In this document: positions 1 through 9,003 of the stretch, one piece after another | Layout: every line of letters begins with the position of its first letter | Numbering within the stretch: position 1 is the first letter of the stretch | Assembly: GCA_047974765.1 (NCBI GenBank) | Contig: JBKECP010000019.1 | Coordinates: 104,981 to 168,980 of the forward strand | DNA from: JBKECP01 sp047974765 | GTDB taxonomy: Bacteria; Pseudomonadota; Gammaproteobacteria; Pseudomonadales; Halieaceae | Length of the DNA: 64,000 nucleotides | Direction: 5' to 3' | Notes under the pieces: generated by a model | Database searches by the model: none | What the model was told of the DNA's origin: nothing | What the model saw: only the letters and a program-made list of their open reading frames with translations | Translations under genes and position numbers: made by a program

Positions 1-1
1 G

Positions 2-658
<657 letters not shown>

Positions 659-677
659 ATCGCACCGGAGAAACGGG

Positions 678-711
678 CTATGCCTTGCACGGGGCATAGG
701 GAGTCGATATC
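678..711 (+). promoter_or_regulatory. mreC translation start region: hairpin, Shine-Dalgarno and ATC start
   Basis: A 7-bp inverted repeat, CTATGCC (678-684) and GGCATAG (693-699) with an 8-nt loop, ends inside the Shine-Dalgarno AGGGAG (698-703). The codon exactly 5 nt after it is ATC (709-711), which aligns with the initiator Met of MreC homologues. The mreC frame is closed by TAG at 697-699, so no ATG, GTG or TTG is available until TTG at 763. A hairpin over the ribosome site plus a weak start codon would lower mreC translation relative to mreB; that effect is inference. Confidence 0.6.
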
Positions 712-1557
712 AAGCCCTTATTCGTTAAAGAATCCCATCTGGGACTGCGCATACTGCTGACCTTGCTGATCGTGGCCGGTCTGGTCACGGCTGATTACTG
801 GCTCAATAGCCTGCAGCGCACCCGCGCTTTGCTTGATACCCTGGTTGTGCCGGTTTATTGGGCGGCGGATATTCCAGGCCGTCTGGGTGAATGGCAGGAT
901 GAGCACCTTGTTTCCCGGGATATCCTGCAGGGTGAAAATGAACGTCTGCGTCATGAAAACCTGATTCTTGAAGGCCGCAGCCAGCAAATGGCCTCTTTGC
1001 AGGCTGAAAATACTCGCCTGCGGGCACTGCTCAATTCCTCAGCTTTACTGCGTGACGATGTGATGGTTGCTGAGTTGATCGGTGTGTCGCCAGATCCGGT
1101 GCGCCAGCAGGTTGTGCTCAATAAGGGCCGTAGTGATGGTGTTTATATCGGTCAGCCACTGATCGACGCCAACGGCCTGATGGGGCAAGTGGTGGAGGTG
1201 AGTGCGCTGACTTCCCGGGTATTGCTGATTACCGATGCTACTCATGCTCTGCCGGTGCAGATCAATCGCAATGGTGTGCGTGCCATTGCCGAGGGTAGTG
1301 GCAGTCTGAGTAGTCTTGAAATTCACCATGTTTCGGTGACCACCGATATTCAGGAGGGCGATCTGCTGGTCAGCTCCGGTCTGGGCGGACGCTTTCCTGT
1401 GGGCTATCCGGTCGCGGTGATTGCCACCGTTGAACGCGACCCTGGTCAGACATTCGCCCGGATTATTGCCAGACCAACAGCCGCGCTTGATCGCAGCCGT
1501 CATGTATTACTGGTCTTTAGTGCTGATCCGTCGGCGGAGTCTGGTAATGGCCAATAG
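709..1557 (+). CDS. mreC: Rod shape-determining protein MreC, probable ATC start
   Basis: MreC is a bitopic inner-membrane protein whose periplasmic beta domain scaffolds the elongation machinery between MreB and PBP2/RodA. The product (about 282 residues) has a short basic N-terminus (KPLFVKESHLGLR), one membrane segment (about residues 15-32), a leucine/glutamate-rich coiled coil (about 65-110) and the MreC beta-barrel domain with the VVLNKGRSDGVYIGQP and GLMGQVVEV blocks. The N-terminal residues that match homologues lie upstream of the first ordinary start codon (TTG at 763, which has no Shine-Dalgarno), so I place the start at ATC 709, 5 nt after AGGGAG. It overlaps mreD by 11 nt. Function is certain; the start codon is inferred. 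Confidence 0.9.
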   Translation: MKPLFVKESHLGLRILLTLLIVAGLVTADYWLNSLQRTRALLDTLVVPVYWAADIPGRLGEWQDEHLVSRDILQGENERLRHENLILEGRSQQMASLQAENTRLRALLNSSALLRDDVMVAELIGVSPDPVRQQVVLNKGRSDGVYIGQPLIDANGLMGQVVEVSALTSRVLLITDATHALPVQINRNGVRAIAEGSGSLSSLEIHHVSVTTDIQEGDLLVSSGLGGRFPVGYPVAVIATVERDPGQTFARIIARPTAALDRSRHVLLVFSADPSAESGNGQ

Positions 1558-2032
1558 CAATAGCGGTTACTGGCTGATCTTGCTTACCCTGTTTTTTGCC
1601 GCTGTACTGGCGGTGCTGCCTTTACCTCAGTGGCTGATCTGGGCGCGCCCCGAATGGATGGCCCTGGTATTGATCTACTGGTGTATTGCATTGCCTCACC
1701 GGGTTGGTGTGGTGGTGGCGATCATTGCCGGTATTGCGATGGATCTGCTCGAAGGTGCCCTGCTGGGTCAAAATACCTTTGCGCTGGCAGTGGTTGCACT
1801 ATTGTCAGTATCACTTTATCAGCGTTTGCGGGTATTCAGCCTGTGGCAGCAGTCGGCCATTGTTTTTTTACTGATAGGCGTACACCAGCTGGTTTGCCAG
1901 TGGGTACAGACGATCGAGGGAGTTGGCACCGGTACCTTGCTGGTGTTGTTGCCCGCCGCCAGTAGTGCTCTGTTATGGCCGGTGATACTGCATATTTTGC
2001 GCACCTTGCGGCGCTATTATCAGGTGGCCTAG
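1547..2032 (+). CDS. mreD: Rod shape-determining protein MreD
   Basis: MreD is a small multi-spanning inner-membrane protein of the elongasome. The product is 161 residues (E. coli 162) and almost entirely hydrophobic, with about five membrane segments, for example YWLILLTLFFAAVLAVL near the N-terminus and the charged-to-glycine stretch MDLLEGALLGQNTFAL typical of the family. The start is ATG 1547, chosen because GGAG at 1536-1539 sits 7 nt before it; a longer upstream frame lies inside mreC and lacks family similarity. The 11-nt overlap with mreC suggests translational coupling. The stop TAG shares a base with the GTG start of maf. Confidence 0.95.
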   Translation: MANSNSGYWLILLTLFFAAVLAVLPLPQWLIWARPEWMALVLIYWCIALPHRVGVVVAIIAGIAMDLLEGALLGQNTFALAVVALLSVSLYQRLRVFSLWQQSAIVFLLIGVHQLVCQWVQTIEGVGTGTLLVLLPAASSALLWPVILHILRTLRRYYQVA

Positions 2033-2664
2033 TGGGCGACATGGCAGGTAGCCCAGCACATCGTCTGATTCTGGCTTCGGCCTCACCCCGGCGGTTTGAA
2101 CTGCTGCGTCAAATTGGTGTCCAGGCTACTGTGCAAGCTGCCGATATTGATGAAACGCCACTGTCCGGGGAAGCTCCCTCTGATTATGTTTTACGCATGG
2201 CTCGCAATAAAGCACATGCCGTCGCCGCTGGTGCCGACACCCATACTGTGGTGTTGGCTGCTGATACAACGGTGGTTATTGATGGTGATGTGCTGGGTAA
2301 GCCGGTCGATTATATGGACGCACTGGCAATGCTGGCACGCCTGAGTGGTCGCACTCATGAAGTGATGACGGCAGTTTGTGTGGTGACCGAAGGTCGTGTT
2401 GAAGATATTCAGGTTACAACGAAAGTTAGCTTTGCCAATCTCAATAGGGCCTTGTGTGAAGCTTATCTGGCTACGGATGAACCCTGGGATAAAGCCGGTG
2501 CTTACGGTATTCAGGGCATGGGAGCCATATTGGTGAGCGCTATCGAAGGCAGTTACAGTAACGTGGTGGGGCTGCCTTTGAGTGAATGTTGGCATTTGCT
2601 GTCAGCGTGTGGTGTGCAAACGGGCCTGCAGTTATTGACAGCTATGACCGGGGATCAGGAGTGA
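2032..2664 (+). CDS. maf: Maf/YhdE nucleoside triphosphate pyrophosphatase
   Basis: A Maf-family cytoplasmic pyrophosphatase; YhdE-type members hydrolyse dTTP, UTP and modified pyrimidine nucleotides to monophosphates. The N-terminal signature LILASASPRR is present, as are LAADTTVV with the catalytic aspartate region, the GKP and SGRTHEV blocks, and the C-terminal GSYSNVVGLPL. Its place directly after mreD is conserved in many Gammaproteobacteria, where overexpression of Maf is known to perturb septation. I take GTG 2032 as start because AGGTGG (2022-2027) is 4 nt before it and the base is shared with the mreD stop; ATG 2041 is the alternative. The 3' end overlaps the rng start by 4 nt. Confidence 0.93.
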   Translation: MGDMAGSPAHRLILASASPRRFELLRQIGVQATVQAADIDETPLSGEAPSDYVLRMARNKAHAVAAGADTHTVVLAADTTVVIDGDVLGKPVDYMDALAMLARLSGRTHEVMTAVCVVTEGRVEDIQVTTKVSFANLNRALCEAYLATDEPWDKAGAYGIQGMGAILVSAIEGSYSNVVGLPLSECWHLLSACGVQTGLQLLTAMTGDQE

Positions 2665-4139
2665 GTGAAGAAATACTCGTCAATGTAACACCGATGGAAA
2701 CCCGTGTGGCGGTGGTTGAAAACGGTGCCACCCAGGATATTCATATTGAACGCAGTCTGAGCCGTGGTATTGCAGGCAATATTTATCTGGGCAAGGTAGT
2801 ACGTGTGCTACCTGGTATGCAGGCTGCTTTTGTCGATATCGGTACCGAGCGTGCCAGCTTTATCCATGTTGCCGATATTGTTCCCCTTGACGACAGGGGG
2901 CGAGAGGATCATGCCCGCCAGAGTGATGAAATTCGCAATTACCTGCACGAAGGTAAAAAAGTGGTGGTGCAGGTCACCAAGGAACCTATCGGTACCAAGG
3001 GCGCACGCATGACAATGCAATTGTCAGTGAGTTCCCGTTATCTGGTTTTTATGCCGCAAACTGACCATGTTGGTATTTCCCAGCGCATTGACGATACGCA
3101 GGAGCGCAGCCGTTTGCAGCAGGTTTTTGCCCAGGCACTGGCTCAGGAGGAAATGACCGGCAGTGGCGGCTATATTTTGCGCACTGCTGCCGAGGGTGTC
3201 GGGGTGGCTGAGTTGTCTGCTGACCTGCGTTTTCTGGGGCGCTTGTGGGCAGCGGTAACACGGCGCACTAAAAGTGCGAACAAGCCTCAGCTGTTGTACG
3301 AAGATCTACCCCTGCACTTGCGCACAGTGCGGGATCTGGCCCGGCCGGGTGTGGAGCGAATCCGTGTTGACAGCCAGGAAAGCTATACGGCGCTATTGGC
3401 TTTTTGTACTGAATATGTACCGGAGGTGGCCGAGCTGCTTGAGTGCTACCGGGGCGAGCGGCCACTGTTTGATTTGCACGGTGTGGAAGAAGAAATCCAG
3501 CGGGCATTAACACGCAAGGTTGATCTCAAATCCGGTGGTTATCTGATTATTGACCAGACTGAAGCAATGACCACCATCGACGTTAATACCGGCTCTTTTG
3601 TTGGTCGTCGCAATCTGGAAGAAACTATTTTCAAGACTAACCTGGAGGCGGCTACAGCGCTTGCCCGCCAACTGCGGCTGCGCAATCTCGGTGGCATTGT
3701 TATCATCGATTTTATTGATATGGAAGATGCCGAGCATCGTCGGCAGGTGCAGCGCACTTTTGAAAAGGCGATGGCGCGGGACCCCGCCCGCAATAAAATT
3801 ACCGGTGTATCCGAGCTGGGTCTGATCGAGATGACCCGCAAGCGGACCAGGGATAGTCTGGAGCATATCCTGTGTGAGGATTGCCCTGTTTGTCAGGGGC
3901 GCGGTGTGCTCAAAACAGCCGAAACAGTCTGCTACGAAATATTCCGTGAAATACTGCGCGATGCCCGGGCTTATGACAACAGTGAGCTGGCAGTACTTGC
4001 CGGGCAGTCAGTGGTTGACCGGCTGCTGGATGAAGAGTCTGCCAATGTGGCAGATCTCGAGGAGTTTTCGGGCAAGACAATCAGTTTTCGGGTGGAACCC
4101 AATTATAGTCAGGAACAGTTTGATATTGTGTTGTTGTAG
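2661..4139 (+). CDS. rng: Ribonuclease G
   Basis: RNase G is a cytoplasmic single-strand endoribonuclease of the RNase E/G family that matures the 5' end of 16S rRNA and cleaves some mRNAs. The product is 492 residues (E. coli 489). The order is an S1-like RNA-binding domain (about 35-130), then the catalytic domain with the metal-binding aspartates in TIDVNTGSFVG and IDFIDMED, then the zinc-link cysteines CPVCQGRG. There is no long C-terminal scaffold region, which separates it from RNase E. The start is GTG 2661 inside the last codons of maf (GTGA overlap), giving the expected N-terminus SEEILVNVTPMETRVA. It closes the mreBCD-maf-rng group. Confidence 0.96.
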   Translation: MSEEILVNVTPMETRVAVVENGATQDIHIERSLSRGIAGNIYLGKVVRVLPGMQAAFVDIGTERASFIHVADIVPLDDRGREDHARQSDEIRNYLHEGKKVVVQVTKEPIGTKGARMTMQLSVSSRYLVFMPQTDHVGISQRIDDTQERSRLQQVFAQALAQEEMTGSGGYILRTAAEGVGVAELSADLRFLGRLWAAVTRRTKSANKPQLLYEDLPLHLRTVRDLARPGVERIRVDSQESYTALLAFCTEYVPEVAELLECYRGERPLFDLHGVEEEIQRALTRKVDLKSGGYLIIDQTEAMTTIDVNTGSFVGRRNLEETIFKTNLEAATALARQLRLRNLGGIVIIDFIDMEDAEHRRQVQRTFEKAMARDPARNKITGVSELGLIEMTRKRTRDSLEHILCEDCPVCQGRGVLKTAETVCYEIFREILRDARAYDNSELAVLAGQSVVDRLLDEESANVADLEEFSGKTISFRVEPNYSQEQFDIVLL

Positions 4140-4250
4140 CTATTGAGTACAGGCAAAGGTAGCGCTTGAAGCACAGGGAAATCAGCCTGTTTCCACTGGT
4201 GTTTTAAGAGCGTGCAATCAGGCAGGTGGTTTCTTTGATGGCAGTTTAAT

Positions 4251-4418
4251 ATTAACTCGGCAGACATTTAGCGAGTTAATTCGCGTGCATGGATGTATCG
4301 CCGCTGACTCCTGGCCAGCGTGAGCCCGCTAAAATCAAGGGATTTTGCAAGTTCCGCCGATTTAAGCGGGCGACCATCAAATAGTGAAGGATTCATCTAT
4401 TTGATGGCAGCTTATAAT
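4251..4418 (+). repeat. Structured intergenic repeat, copy A
   Basis: This part of the 305-bp rng-yhdP gap carries a chain of hairpins. ATTAACTCG (4251-4259) pairs with CGAGTTAAT (4272-4280). CGCTG (4302-4306) pairs with CAGCG (4316-4320). GCCCGCT (4324-4330) pairs with AGCGGGC (4365-4371), enclosing AAATC/GATTT and a wobble-containing GGGATTT/AAGTTCC stem. CCATCAAATAG (4374-4384) pairs perfectly with CTATTTGATGG (4397-4407). From 4260 onward it aligns base by base with copy B at 61365-61527, with a 22-base identical block near the end. It ends at a TATAAT hexamer (4413-4418). No protein is encoded in the gap. Confidence 0.8.
4413..4418 (+). promoter_or_regulatory. Possible -10 hexamer for yhdP
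   Basis: A perfect TATAAT lies 26 nt before the yhdP start, just after the last hairpin of repeat A. No good -35 box is present at 16-18 bp upstream; ATTCAT or GATTCA occupies that place and belongs to the repeat loop. The repeat copy at 61365-61527 has GATAAT at the same alignment position, so the element may bring a promoter with it. That is inference. Confidence 0.35.
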
Positions 4419-4444
4419 GTTTAGCTCACCGTAGGGATACCGTA

Positions 4445-7400
4445 ATGAGCGGGTGCGCAGCGCCTGAGAGACAAGTAATGGAACACGTCTTTTTACACAG
4501 GTTGGCACGTACACTTTGGTGTGCGTTGCTTATCAGCATTGTAGTATTGGCATGCTATGTCAGTCTTGGCCGCCTGCTGGTTGCTGCTGTTGATGATTAT
4601 CAGGCAGAGATTGTCGATTACCTTAATCAGCGTTTGCCTTTTGATATCAGTGCCGACAACGTTGAAGGTCGATGGCGTTTCTTTAGTCCGGAGCTGGTGC
4701 TTAAAGGTTTGCAGTTACATTTTCCCAATGAAGCGCCTGTGCTGGCACTGGCGGAGGGGCGATTGCGCCTGGATATATTGCGCAGTCTGCGCCTGCAAAG
4801 TTTGCAGGCCAGCAGGATTCATCTGGGAGCGCTTGATCTGCCATTGACGATGGACACTGATGGCCGTTTTTATTTGACAGGATTTTCCAGCAGTAGCCAC
4901 AACAGTCAGAAGCAATGGTTACAGGACTTGCTGCTTAATATTGAACAATTGTCTCTGGATGATCATCGCATCACCCTTCGTTTTCCTTCGGGCCAGGAGC
5001 AGATACTCAATCTTGATTTGACGCTTTACCGTCAGGGCAGCCACCGCAATATTTCGGGGCATTTACAAGCACTCAAAACAGGTACCCTTATTCGTATAGA
5101 GGCTCAAACACTGGGTAATTTGTTTGATGCCGATACGGTTGAGGTTGATACCTATCTCAAACTTGAAGATGCCGATATCGACGCTTTGCTGGAGTGGTCT
5201 CCCGGTCTGCTTGCCTCCTTGCAGGCTCGCGGCAATGTTGATCTTGAGGGCTGGTTGCGCTGGCGTCACGGACAACCTGATATTGAACTGCGAATTAACA
5301 GCCTGGGTCTGCAATTGTCGGCTGACGATGCAAGCTGGGATATTCCACTGGATAAACTGGCGTTTTCGGCGGCTTTGCGAAGTGAGGATAATCGCCGTTC
5401 TCTTTATCTGTCTGATCTGTCGATGGCCTACGATGACATCGGGCTGGATGTTTCGCGTCTGCAAATGGACTACTGGAGTGATTCAATCCGCTTGCGGGCG
5501 CTCGACCTTCCACTGGCGCCTCTCAATTACTTGCTGAGTGAATCCCGTTTGGCCGGGCCGACATTAACCAGAGTATTGACCACACTTGACAGCCATGCCT
5601 GGTTGGAGCGGTTTGAGTTGAGCCTGGATGATATCCGTGAACCGAACCGTGGCTGGCAACTATCGGCCCGCTTTGATGATTTGAGTGTGCAGCCCTGGCG
5701 AGGGGCTCCGGGTATCAGTAATGGCCGTGGTTTTGTCGAGCTGGAACCGGGACGGGGACAGCTGTTGCTCGACAGTGAACAGGTGAGTATGGATTTTCCC
5801 TCTGTTTATCATCACACACTGGATTTTGATGCGATTAATGCCACGCTTGATTTTGATTGGGACAGCCAGGCATTACTGCTTCGCAGTGGTTTAATTACAG
5901 CTCATGGCGAGGAGGGGGAGTCGCGGTCGATTTTTTCTCTGCATATTCCCTTTGCGCCGACACAGACAGGCATTGAAATGGATCTGCTGGTTGGCCTGCG
6001 TGATTCACAGGCACAGTATCGCAACAAATTTCTGCCTGCTGTACTTGATCCGCACTTGCTGCGCTGGCTGCAAAATAGCTTGCAGTCAGGGCTTGTGCAC
6101 CAGGGTGCCTTTCTGTGGCGAGGCAGTTTGCAGCAGCGTGCAGAGCACTTGCGGACCGTGCAACTCTTTTTTGATGTCAGTGAAACACAGCTGCGCTATC
6201 AGCCTGACTGGCCGCCGTTGACTGCCGTGCAGGGGCTGGTGCTGATTGATGACACCAATGTCAGTGTGTGGGCGGACAGCGCCCGCCTTTATCGCTCACA
6301 TTTACAGAACCTGTCGGCGGAAGCCTGGCGTAATGAACGTCAGAAGATGCAGCTGGCGGTACGCGGTGCCATGTCGGGTGCCATGGCTGACGGATTGCAG
6401 CTGGTACAGGAATCGCCGTTGTCGCAGATGAGCGGTGATGTGTTTGATCGCTGGCAGGCTGATGGCAACCTGGATCTGACTCTGGATCTAAAGCTGGATC
6501 TGTCCCGCGACGGGCATGAACCGCAAGTTGAGGTCAATGCTACGCTGGCTGATGTCGATCTGGATACGGGGCCGCTGGCGCTTGCCGTGGATGAACTGGC
6601 AGGTCAGGTGAGCTATCACAGTGAGCAGGGCTTTAACTCGAAGGGGCTCAAGGGGCGGCTTTGGGGAGAACCGTTAATGATTCAGCTTGGTCATGATCAC
6701 CATGCAGGTGTGGCTGCTTCGGTTAATGCAGTACGTATTAACCTTGATACCACTGTGCCCGCAGATCACCTGCAGACCTGGCTTGGCTTGCCTCAGGACG
6801 TCCGTTTTGCCAGGGGAAGTACGGCTGTTCAGGCCGTGTTGAAGATGGTGCCGGAATCAGCACCTACACTGCATGTAAACACTGATCTGAGCAACCTGGC
6901 CATAACGGCCCCCGTACCTTTTTATAAAACAGCCGCTGACAAACTGCCTTTATCCCTTGATGTGCAGCTGGCGCAGGATTTTACTCATCTCTCTTTGATG
7001 CTGGATGAACAGTTTGATACGACATTGCTGTTTGACCGGCACTGGCAGCTGGAAGGAGGTGTTGTGGCCTTTAATGAGCGGGCAGGAACTGTGAATGCCG
7101 GTGAATTGCAATTGCTGGGCACTATCGATGCCATTGCCATTGAACCCTGGCAACAGCTCTATCAGAAACTGGCTGGGAAGAAGCAATCTCAGCTGCCTGA
7201 GCGACCTGAATTGCGAATTGATAAACTGCACATTGGTCAATTAAATATGCGCGCGTTGCAACTGCAAAACCTGACACTCAATGGGCGCATGTCATCAAAG
7301 ACAGGACTTTCCCTCAGTATCAGCAATCACTGGCTGGCAGGTGATTTGCAATTACAGGCTGATTATAAGCAGGGCAGTTTAAGTTTGTCGCACCTGTCTC

Positions 7401-8440
7401 TGGATGATTTATGGAAACTGACAGCTGAAAAACCCCTGTTGCCCATCAATCCAGCGCCCGCTGCGGATGTGGATAAAGGTTCTGCTGATTTGTCCGCAGC
7501 AGATGCTGGTAATCAGGATGCCGGTTTTGCCTGGCCACGCTTAACCGTGGATATCGACTCATTGACTCGGCAGGGACGGCATTTTGGTGATTTACATTTT
7601 GAACTGAGCAACACACCCTGGGTGCTGCGCGCCAGTCATATCAGTGGGCGTATTGTCGGCATGAATTTTGGCACCAAAACGCCTGGTGAACTGAGCTGGA
7701 GTCGCGGGGAAAACAGTCTCAGCAGTCTGTCTGTGCGGTTTGAATATTCTGATCTGGCTGACGTGTTGAGGGAACTTGGTTATGAGCAGATTCTGGAGAC
7801 TGAAGAGGGTGCTTTTGATATTGCGCTGGAGTGGCCGGGATCACCTCAGGACTTCTCATTGGCAACAGTGCTTGGTCATATCGGCGTGTATATTGGCAGT
7901 GGTCGCTTTCTGAATGCACCTGCCAGTGCCTCTGGTACTTTGCGGGTGGTCAGCATCCTTAATCTGACGGAGATTGTACGCAGACTCAGTCTGACACATA
8001 TGTTTGAGACTGGAGTCCCCTTTGACAAGGTGAAAGGAGAGCTTGTTTTTCACGGTGGCACAATAGAGGTGCCTGAACTGATTGTGCGTGGTGCCGCCAG
8101 CAGTTTCAGCTTCAGTGGTTTAAGCCCGGTTGTTGAGCAAACCATTCGGGGCGAAATGGTGGCGACACTGCCGGTGGCCAGTAATCTGCCCTGGGTGGCG
8201 GCGTTGGCCGGAGGACTGCCTGTGGCGGCTGGGGTGTTTGTGGTCAGCAAAATTTTTGAATCCCAGATGGATCGTATGAGCAGTGCGGTGTACTCAATCC
8301 AGGGAACCTGGGATGAACCTGAGGTGAGCTTCAATCATATCTTTGATATTGGCAGTGGCAGGAAAGAACCTGCCGAAGTATTGAAACAGCCTCCGGATAC
8401 TACAACCAGTGAGGGTAACGATACCGCTGCAGATCAATAA
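4445..8440 (+). CDS. yhdP: AsmA-like envelope lipid transport protein YhdP
   Basis: YhdP belongs to the AsmA-like family of very long beta-rich bridge proteins thought to carry phospholipid from inner to outer membrane. The product is 1331 residues (E. coli 1266). One N-terminal membrane anchor (about residues 22-46) is followed by a huge periplasmic region of repeating beta-strand segments (DUF3971/AsmA-like) and a C-terminal AsmA2 domain with the hydrophobic stretch near residues 1245-1275 (LPWVAALAGGLPVAAGVF). ATG 4445 is chosen because AGGGA (4433-4437) lies 7 nt upstream; ATG 4478 with a poorer site would only remove 11 residues. In relatives a nitrilase and tldD follow; here darP (-) is next. 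Confidence 0.93.
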   Translation: MSGCAAPERQVMEHVFLHRLARTLWCALLISIVVLACYVSLGRLLVAAVDDYQAEIVDYLNQRLPFDISADNVEGRWRFFSPELVLKGLQLHFPNEAPVLALAEGRLRLDILRSLRLQSLQASRIHLGALDLPLTMDTDGRFYLTGFSSSSHNSQKQWLQDLLLNIEQLSLDDHRITLRFPSGQEQILNLDLTLYRQGSHRNISGHLQALKTGTLIRIEAQTLGNLFDADTVEVDTYLKLEDADIDALLEWSPGLLASLQARGNVDLEGWLRWRHGQPDIELRINSLGLQLSADDASWDIPLDKLAFSAALRSEDNRRSLYLSDLSMAYDDIGLDVSRLQMDYWSDSIRLRALDLPLAPLNYLLSESRLAGPTLTRVLTTLDSHAWLERFELSLDDIREPNRGWQLSARFDDLSVQPWRGAPGISNGRGFVELEPGRGQLLLDSEQVSMDFPSVYHHTLDFDAINATLDFDWDSQALLLRSGLITAHGEEGESRSIFSLHIPFAPTQTGIEMDLLVGLRDSQAQYRNKFLPAVLDPHLLRWLQNSLQSGLVHQGAFLWRGSLQQRAEHLRTVQLFFDVSETQLRYQPDWPPLTAVQGLVLIDDTNVSVWADSARLYRSHLQNLSAEAWRNERQKMQLAVRGAMSGAMADGLQLVQESPLSQMSGDVFDRWQADGNLDLTLDLKLDLSRDGHEPQVEVNATLADVDLDTGPLALAVDELAGQVSYHSEQGFNSKGLKGRLWGEPLMIQLGHDHHAGVAASVNAVRINLDTTVPADHLQTWLGLPQDVRFARGSTAVQAVLKMVPESAPTLHVNTDLSNLAITAPVPFYKTAADKLPLSLDVQLAQDFTHLSLMLDEQFDTTLLFDRHWQLEGGVVAFNERAGTVNAGELQLLGTIDAIAIEPWQQLYQKLAGKKQSQLPERPELRIDKLHIGQLNMRALQLQNLTLNGRMSSKTGLSLSISNHWLAGDLQLQADYKQGSLSLSHLSLDDLWKLTAEKPLLPINPAPAADVDKGSADLSAADAGNQDAGFAWPRLTVDIDSLTRQGRHFGDLHFELSNTPWVLRASHISGRIVGMNFGTKTPGELSWSRGENSLSSLSVRFEYSDLADVLRELGYEQILETEEGAFDIALEWPGSPQDFSLATVLGHIGVYIGSGRFLNAPASASGTLRVVSILNLTEIVRRLSLTHMFETGVPFDKVKGELVFHGGTIEVPELIVRGAASSFSFSGLSPVVEQTIRGEMVATLPVASNLPWVAALAGGLPVAAGVFVVSKIFESQMDRMSSAVYSIQGTWDEPEVSFNHIFDIGSGRKEPAEVLKQPPDTTTSEGNDTAADQ

Positions 8441-8470
8441 AGGCAGGCAGCTGGACTCTGGCAGTCGTGT

Positions 8471-8998
8471 TTATTCATTTTCCTGTAACTGTCGCAAATA
8501 GCGAAACAGCTTGCGACTGGCTGCCGGTGGCTGGCCATGACGGTTTTCACGCTGATGTTGTAACAGTAATTGCCGCAGATGCTGACGATCTGCCTGGGGC
8601 CAGCGTGACATGATCTGCTCAATAGCCGTTGTGCCTTTTTGCAGCAGTTCATCACGCAGCTGTTCCAATTGATGAAAACGGTCTTTGCTTTGGCGTTCCT
8701 GCTGGAACAGACTCTCAAGAGCCTGTTCTATCGGGACCGGGTCGATATTGCGCATCAGTTTGCCGATAAACTGCATGTGTCGCCGACGGGCACTGTTGGA
8801 GTGAATTGAACGCGCTTCTATGACTGCCTGACGAAGTGATGTTTCTTCAATAGGTATTTTTTTAAGCTGCTTGTCACTGAGTTCAGTAAGACGCTCTCCC
8901 AGAGCCTGCAATGCGTTCATTTGCCGTTTGCGGGCACTTTTGCTGGGTGCTTCGTCTTCTGTCTCGAAATCGGCGTCGGTGTTGTTAATGTCAATCAT
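8471..8998 (-). CDS. darP: Ribosome biogenesis protein DarP (YjgA)
   Basis: DarP (YjgA, DUF615) is a small basic cytoplasmic protein that acts late in assembly of the 50S subunit. The product is 175 residues, close to the family's 180. Recognisable are the acidic N-terminus followed by PSKSARKRQMNALQALGERL, the IEARSIHSNSARRRHMQFIGKLMR block and the C-terminal RKLFRYLRQL. It is read from ATG 8998, only 5 nt after the stop of mgtE, so the two are probably one transcript. It converges with yhdP over a 30-bp gap. In Pseudomonas-type genomes it lies between tldD and pmbA, both missing here. Confidence 0.92.
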   Translation of the reverse strand: MIDINNTDADFETEDEAPSKSARKRQMNALQALGERLTELSDKQLKKIPIEETSLRQAVIEARSIHSNSARRRHMQFIGKLMRNIDPVPIEQALESLFQQERQSKDRFHQLEQLRDELLQKGTTAIEQIMSRWPQADRQHLRQLLLQHQRENRHGQPPAASRKLFRYLRQLQENE

Positions 8999-9003
8999 CG
9001 TAT

